DNA from: an uncultured Synergistales bacterium | Lineage (GTDB): Bacteria; Synergistota; Synergistia; Synergistales; Aminobacteriaceae | Direction of reading: 5' to 3' | Assembly: GCA_905233515.1 (NCBI GenBank) | Contig: CAJOEQ010000039.1 | Coordinates: 1 to 7,217 of the forward strand | Length of the DNA stretch: 7,217 nt | Shown here: piece by piece, positions 6,448 to 7,217 of the stretch | How the letters are laid out: every line of letters begins with the position of its first letter | Numbering within the stretch: position 1 is the stretch's first letter | Program-made: the position numbers and the translations under genes | The notes under the pieces: model-generated | What the model saw: the letters and a program-made list of their open reading frames with translations, nothing else | Told to the model about the DNA's origin: nothing | Database searches by the model: none

Positions 6448-6456
6448 GAATAAAAT

Positions 6457-6463
6457 AAGGGGG
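6457..6463 (+). promoter_or_regulatory. Ribosome binding site deciding the cheA TTG start
   Basis: AAGGGGG at 6457-6463 is the only purine-rich site in the 27-base gap between cheB and cheA. It lies 11 bases before TTG 6475, against 20 before ATG 6484 and 26 before ATG 6490, and so favours the TTG start. The match to the consensus is imperfect (G in place of A) and the spacing is at the long end. Confidence 0.6.
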
Positions 6464-6474
6464 AAAATTTTATC

Positions 6475-7217
6475 TTGGCCGATATGGATATGAGTCAGTA
6501 TCTCGGAGCTTTTCTTGATGAGACTGACGATAACGTACAAAGATTAGATGATTTATTATTAGCTCTGGAAAAAAATATGGTCGATATGGACGTAATTAAT
6601 GAAATTTTCAGAGCGGCTCACACGCTTAAGGGCATGGCGGGCACAATGGGATTTACTAACATGATGGGATTAACCCATGCAATGGAAGATAGACTCGACG
6701 CAGCTAGAAAAGGGACAAGGCCTTTAACTGAAGCGGACATGAATTTATTATTTCAGGGTCTTGACACTTTGCAGGAAATGGCGGACTCAATCAGAGGCGG
6801 CGGAAATGATTCACATATTGATGTCTCGGGAATGGTACAAGAATTACGACGTGAAGGCCCTGCACCTGCTCCAGCTGCTCCAGCTCAAGCGGCACAAGAG
6901 ACTCCAGCGGATTCCGGCGGGTCTAATTTGTCATCACAGGACGCAGAATGGGTAAAAGCTGTAAACGATGAAGGCAAAAACGCTTTTAGTGTTCATGTTA
7001 CTTTGAGTGAAAGCTGCTTATTAAAGGCCGCACGCGCTTATATGGTAGTGAACAGACTCGAGGAAATGGGCGAAATTTTTAAGTCTGAGCCTCCCACTGA
7101 TGCACTTGAGCAAGAAAAATTTGAGTATGATTTTACAATTTATGTAGCGACTTCCGCACCCGCTGAAGAAGTCAAGGCCGCTATTGAGAAAATTGGCGAT
7201 GTCAAGAGCGCAGATGT
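6475..7217 (+). CDS. cheA: CheA chemotaxis histidine kinase, N-terminal part
   Basis: CheA autophosphorylates in response to receptors and passes the phosphate to CheY and CheB. Only 247 codons are present; the window ends inside the gene. The P1 histidine phosphotransfer domain (about 8-110) has the phosphorylated histidine at His49 in RAAHTLKGMAGTMGF, with the YLGAFLDETDDNVQRL helix before it. A Pro/Ala/Gln-rich linker (about 126-150, APAPAAPAQAAQE) leads to a P2 response-regulator-binding domain (from about 157 on, with SVHVTLSESCLLKAARAYMV), which resembles the Thermotoga type. The dimerisation, ATPase and CheW-like domains must lie downstream. The TTG start is chosen because of the G-rich site 11 bases upstream; ATG 6484 (residue 4) or 6490 (residue 6) would lose only a few residues. 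The frame is continuous with no stop up to the edge. It probably shares a transcript with cheB. Confidence 0.95.
   Translation, partial: MADMDMSQYLGAFLDETDDNVQRLDDLLLALEKNMVDMDVINEIFRAAHTLKGMAGTMGFTNMMGLTHAMEDRLDAARKGTRPLTEADMNLLFQGLDTLQEMADSIRGGGNDSHIDVSGMVQELRREGPAPAPAAPAQAAQETPADSGGSNLSSQDAEWVKAVNDEGKNAFSVHVTLSESCLLKAARAYMVVNRLEEMGEIFKSEPPTDALEQEKFEYDFTIYVATSAPAEEVKAAIEKIGDVKSAD

Noticed and set aside
6478..6485. GCCGATAT resembling a FliA/SigD -10 element
   Set aside because: No TAAA-type -35 element lies 11 bases upstream (6459-6466 is GGGGGAAA), and the bases encode the CheA N terminus.
6253..6540. Minus-strand open frame of 95 codons across the cheB-cheA junction
   Set aside because: Antisense to the CheB catalytic end and the CheA start, both strongly supported; no ribosome binding site or motif.
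6761..6955. Plus-strand open frame of 64 codons
   Set aside because: Falls inside cheA in a different frame; the CheA frame is continuous through it with clear P1, linker and P2 features.

Overview
The window is the front end of a flagellar export, placement and chemotaxis cluster. In order on the plus strand it holds flhA (582-2747), flhF (2752-4254), flhG (4261-5235), cheB (5380-6447) and the first 247 codons of cheA (TTG start at 6475, cut by the window end). The flhA-flhF-flhG-cheB-cheA order is the one known from Bacillus-type fla/che operons and also occurs in Thermotoga-like and Synergistota-like genomes. The DNA is fairly AT-rich. A Thermotoga-like CheA P1/P2 and the overall gene style make me lean towards a low-GC Synergistota or Firmicutes-like gut or anaerobic bacterium. 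That is an impression from the protein sequences, not a demonstrated placement.

Layout. Positions 1-340 carry, on the minus strand, the N-terminal part of a class I SAM-dependent methyltransferase that runs out of the window. Its 5' end is a heptamer tandem repeat (302-343, GGATTCA on the coding strand). The only nearby upstream ATG (357) is out of frame with the methyltransferase at the present six repeat units. Positions 344-581 form a divergent intergenic region with candidate promoters in both directions, a dyad at 442-472 and a perfect 9-bp tandem duplication just before flhA. The flhA, flhF and flhG genes then follow with gaps of 4 and 6 bases. A 144-base gap precedes cheB. It contains a perfect nine-base Shine-Dalgarno sequence (5317-5325) that is about 54 bases too far from the cheB ATG, plus a hairpin and a 12-codon mini-ORF between the two. 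The gap between cheB and cheA is 27 bases with a G-rich ribosome binding site.

How the genes work together. FlhA is the large membrane component of the flagellar type III export gate. FlhF, an SRP-type GTPase, and FlhG, a MinD-type ATPase with the DQAxxLR activator helix, set where and how many flagella are built. CheA (histidine kinase) and CheB (receptor methylesterase) control swimming direction and adaptation. No terminator is visible between any of these genes, so one transcript is plausible, with a possible internal promoter before cheB.

The core genes are ordinary and intact. The parts worth a second look are the heptamer repeat at the methyltransferase 5' end, which is a possible phase-variation switch, and the displaced Shine-Dalgarno with its hairpin and leader ORF in front of cheB.
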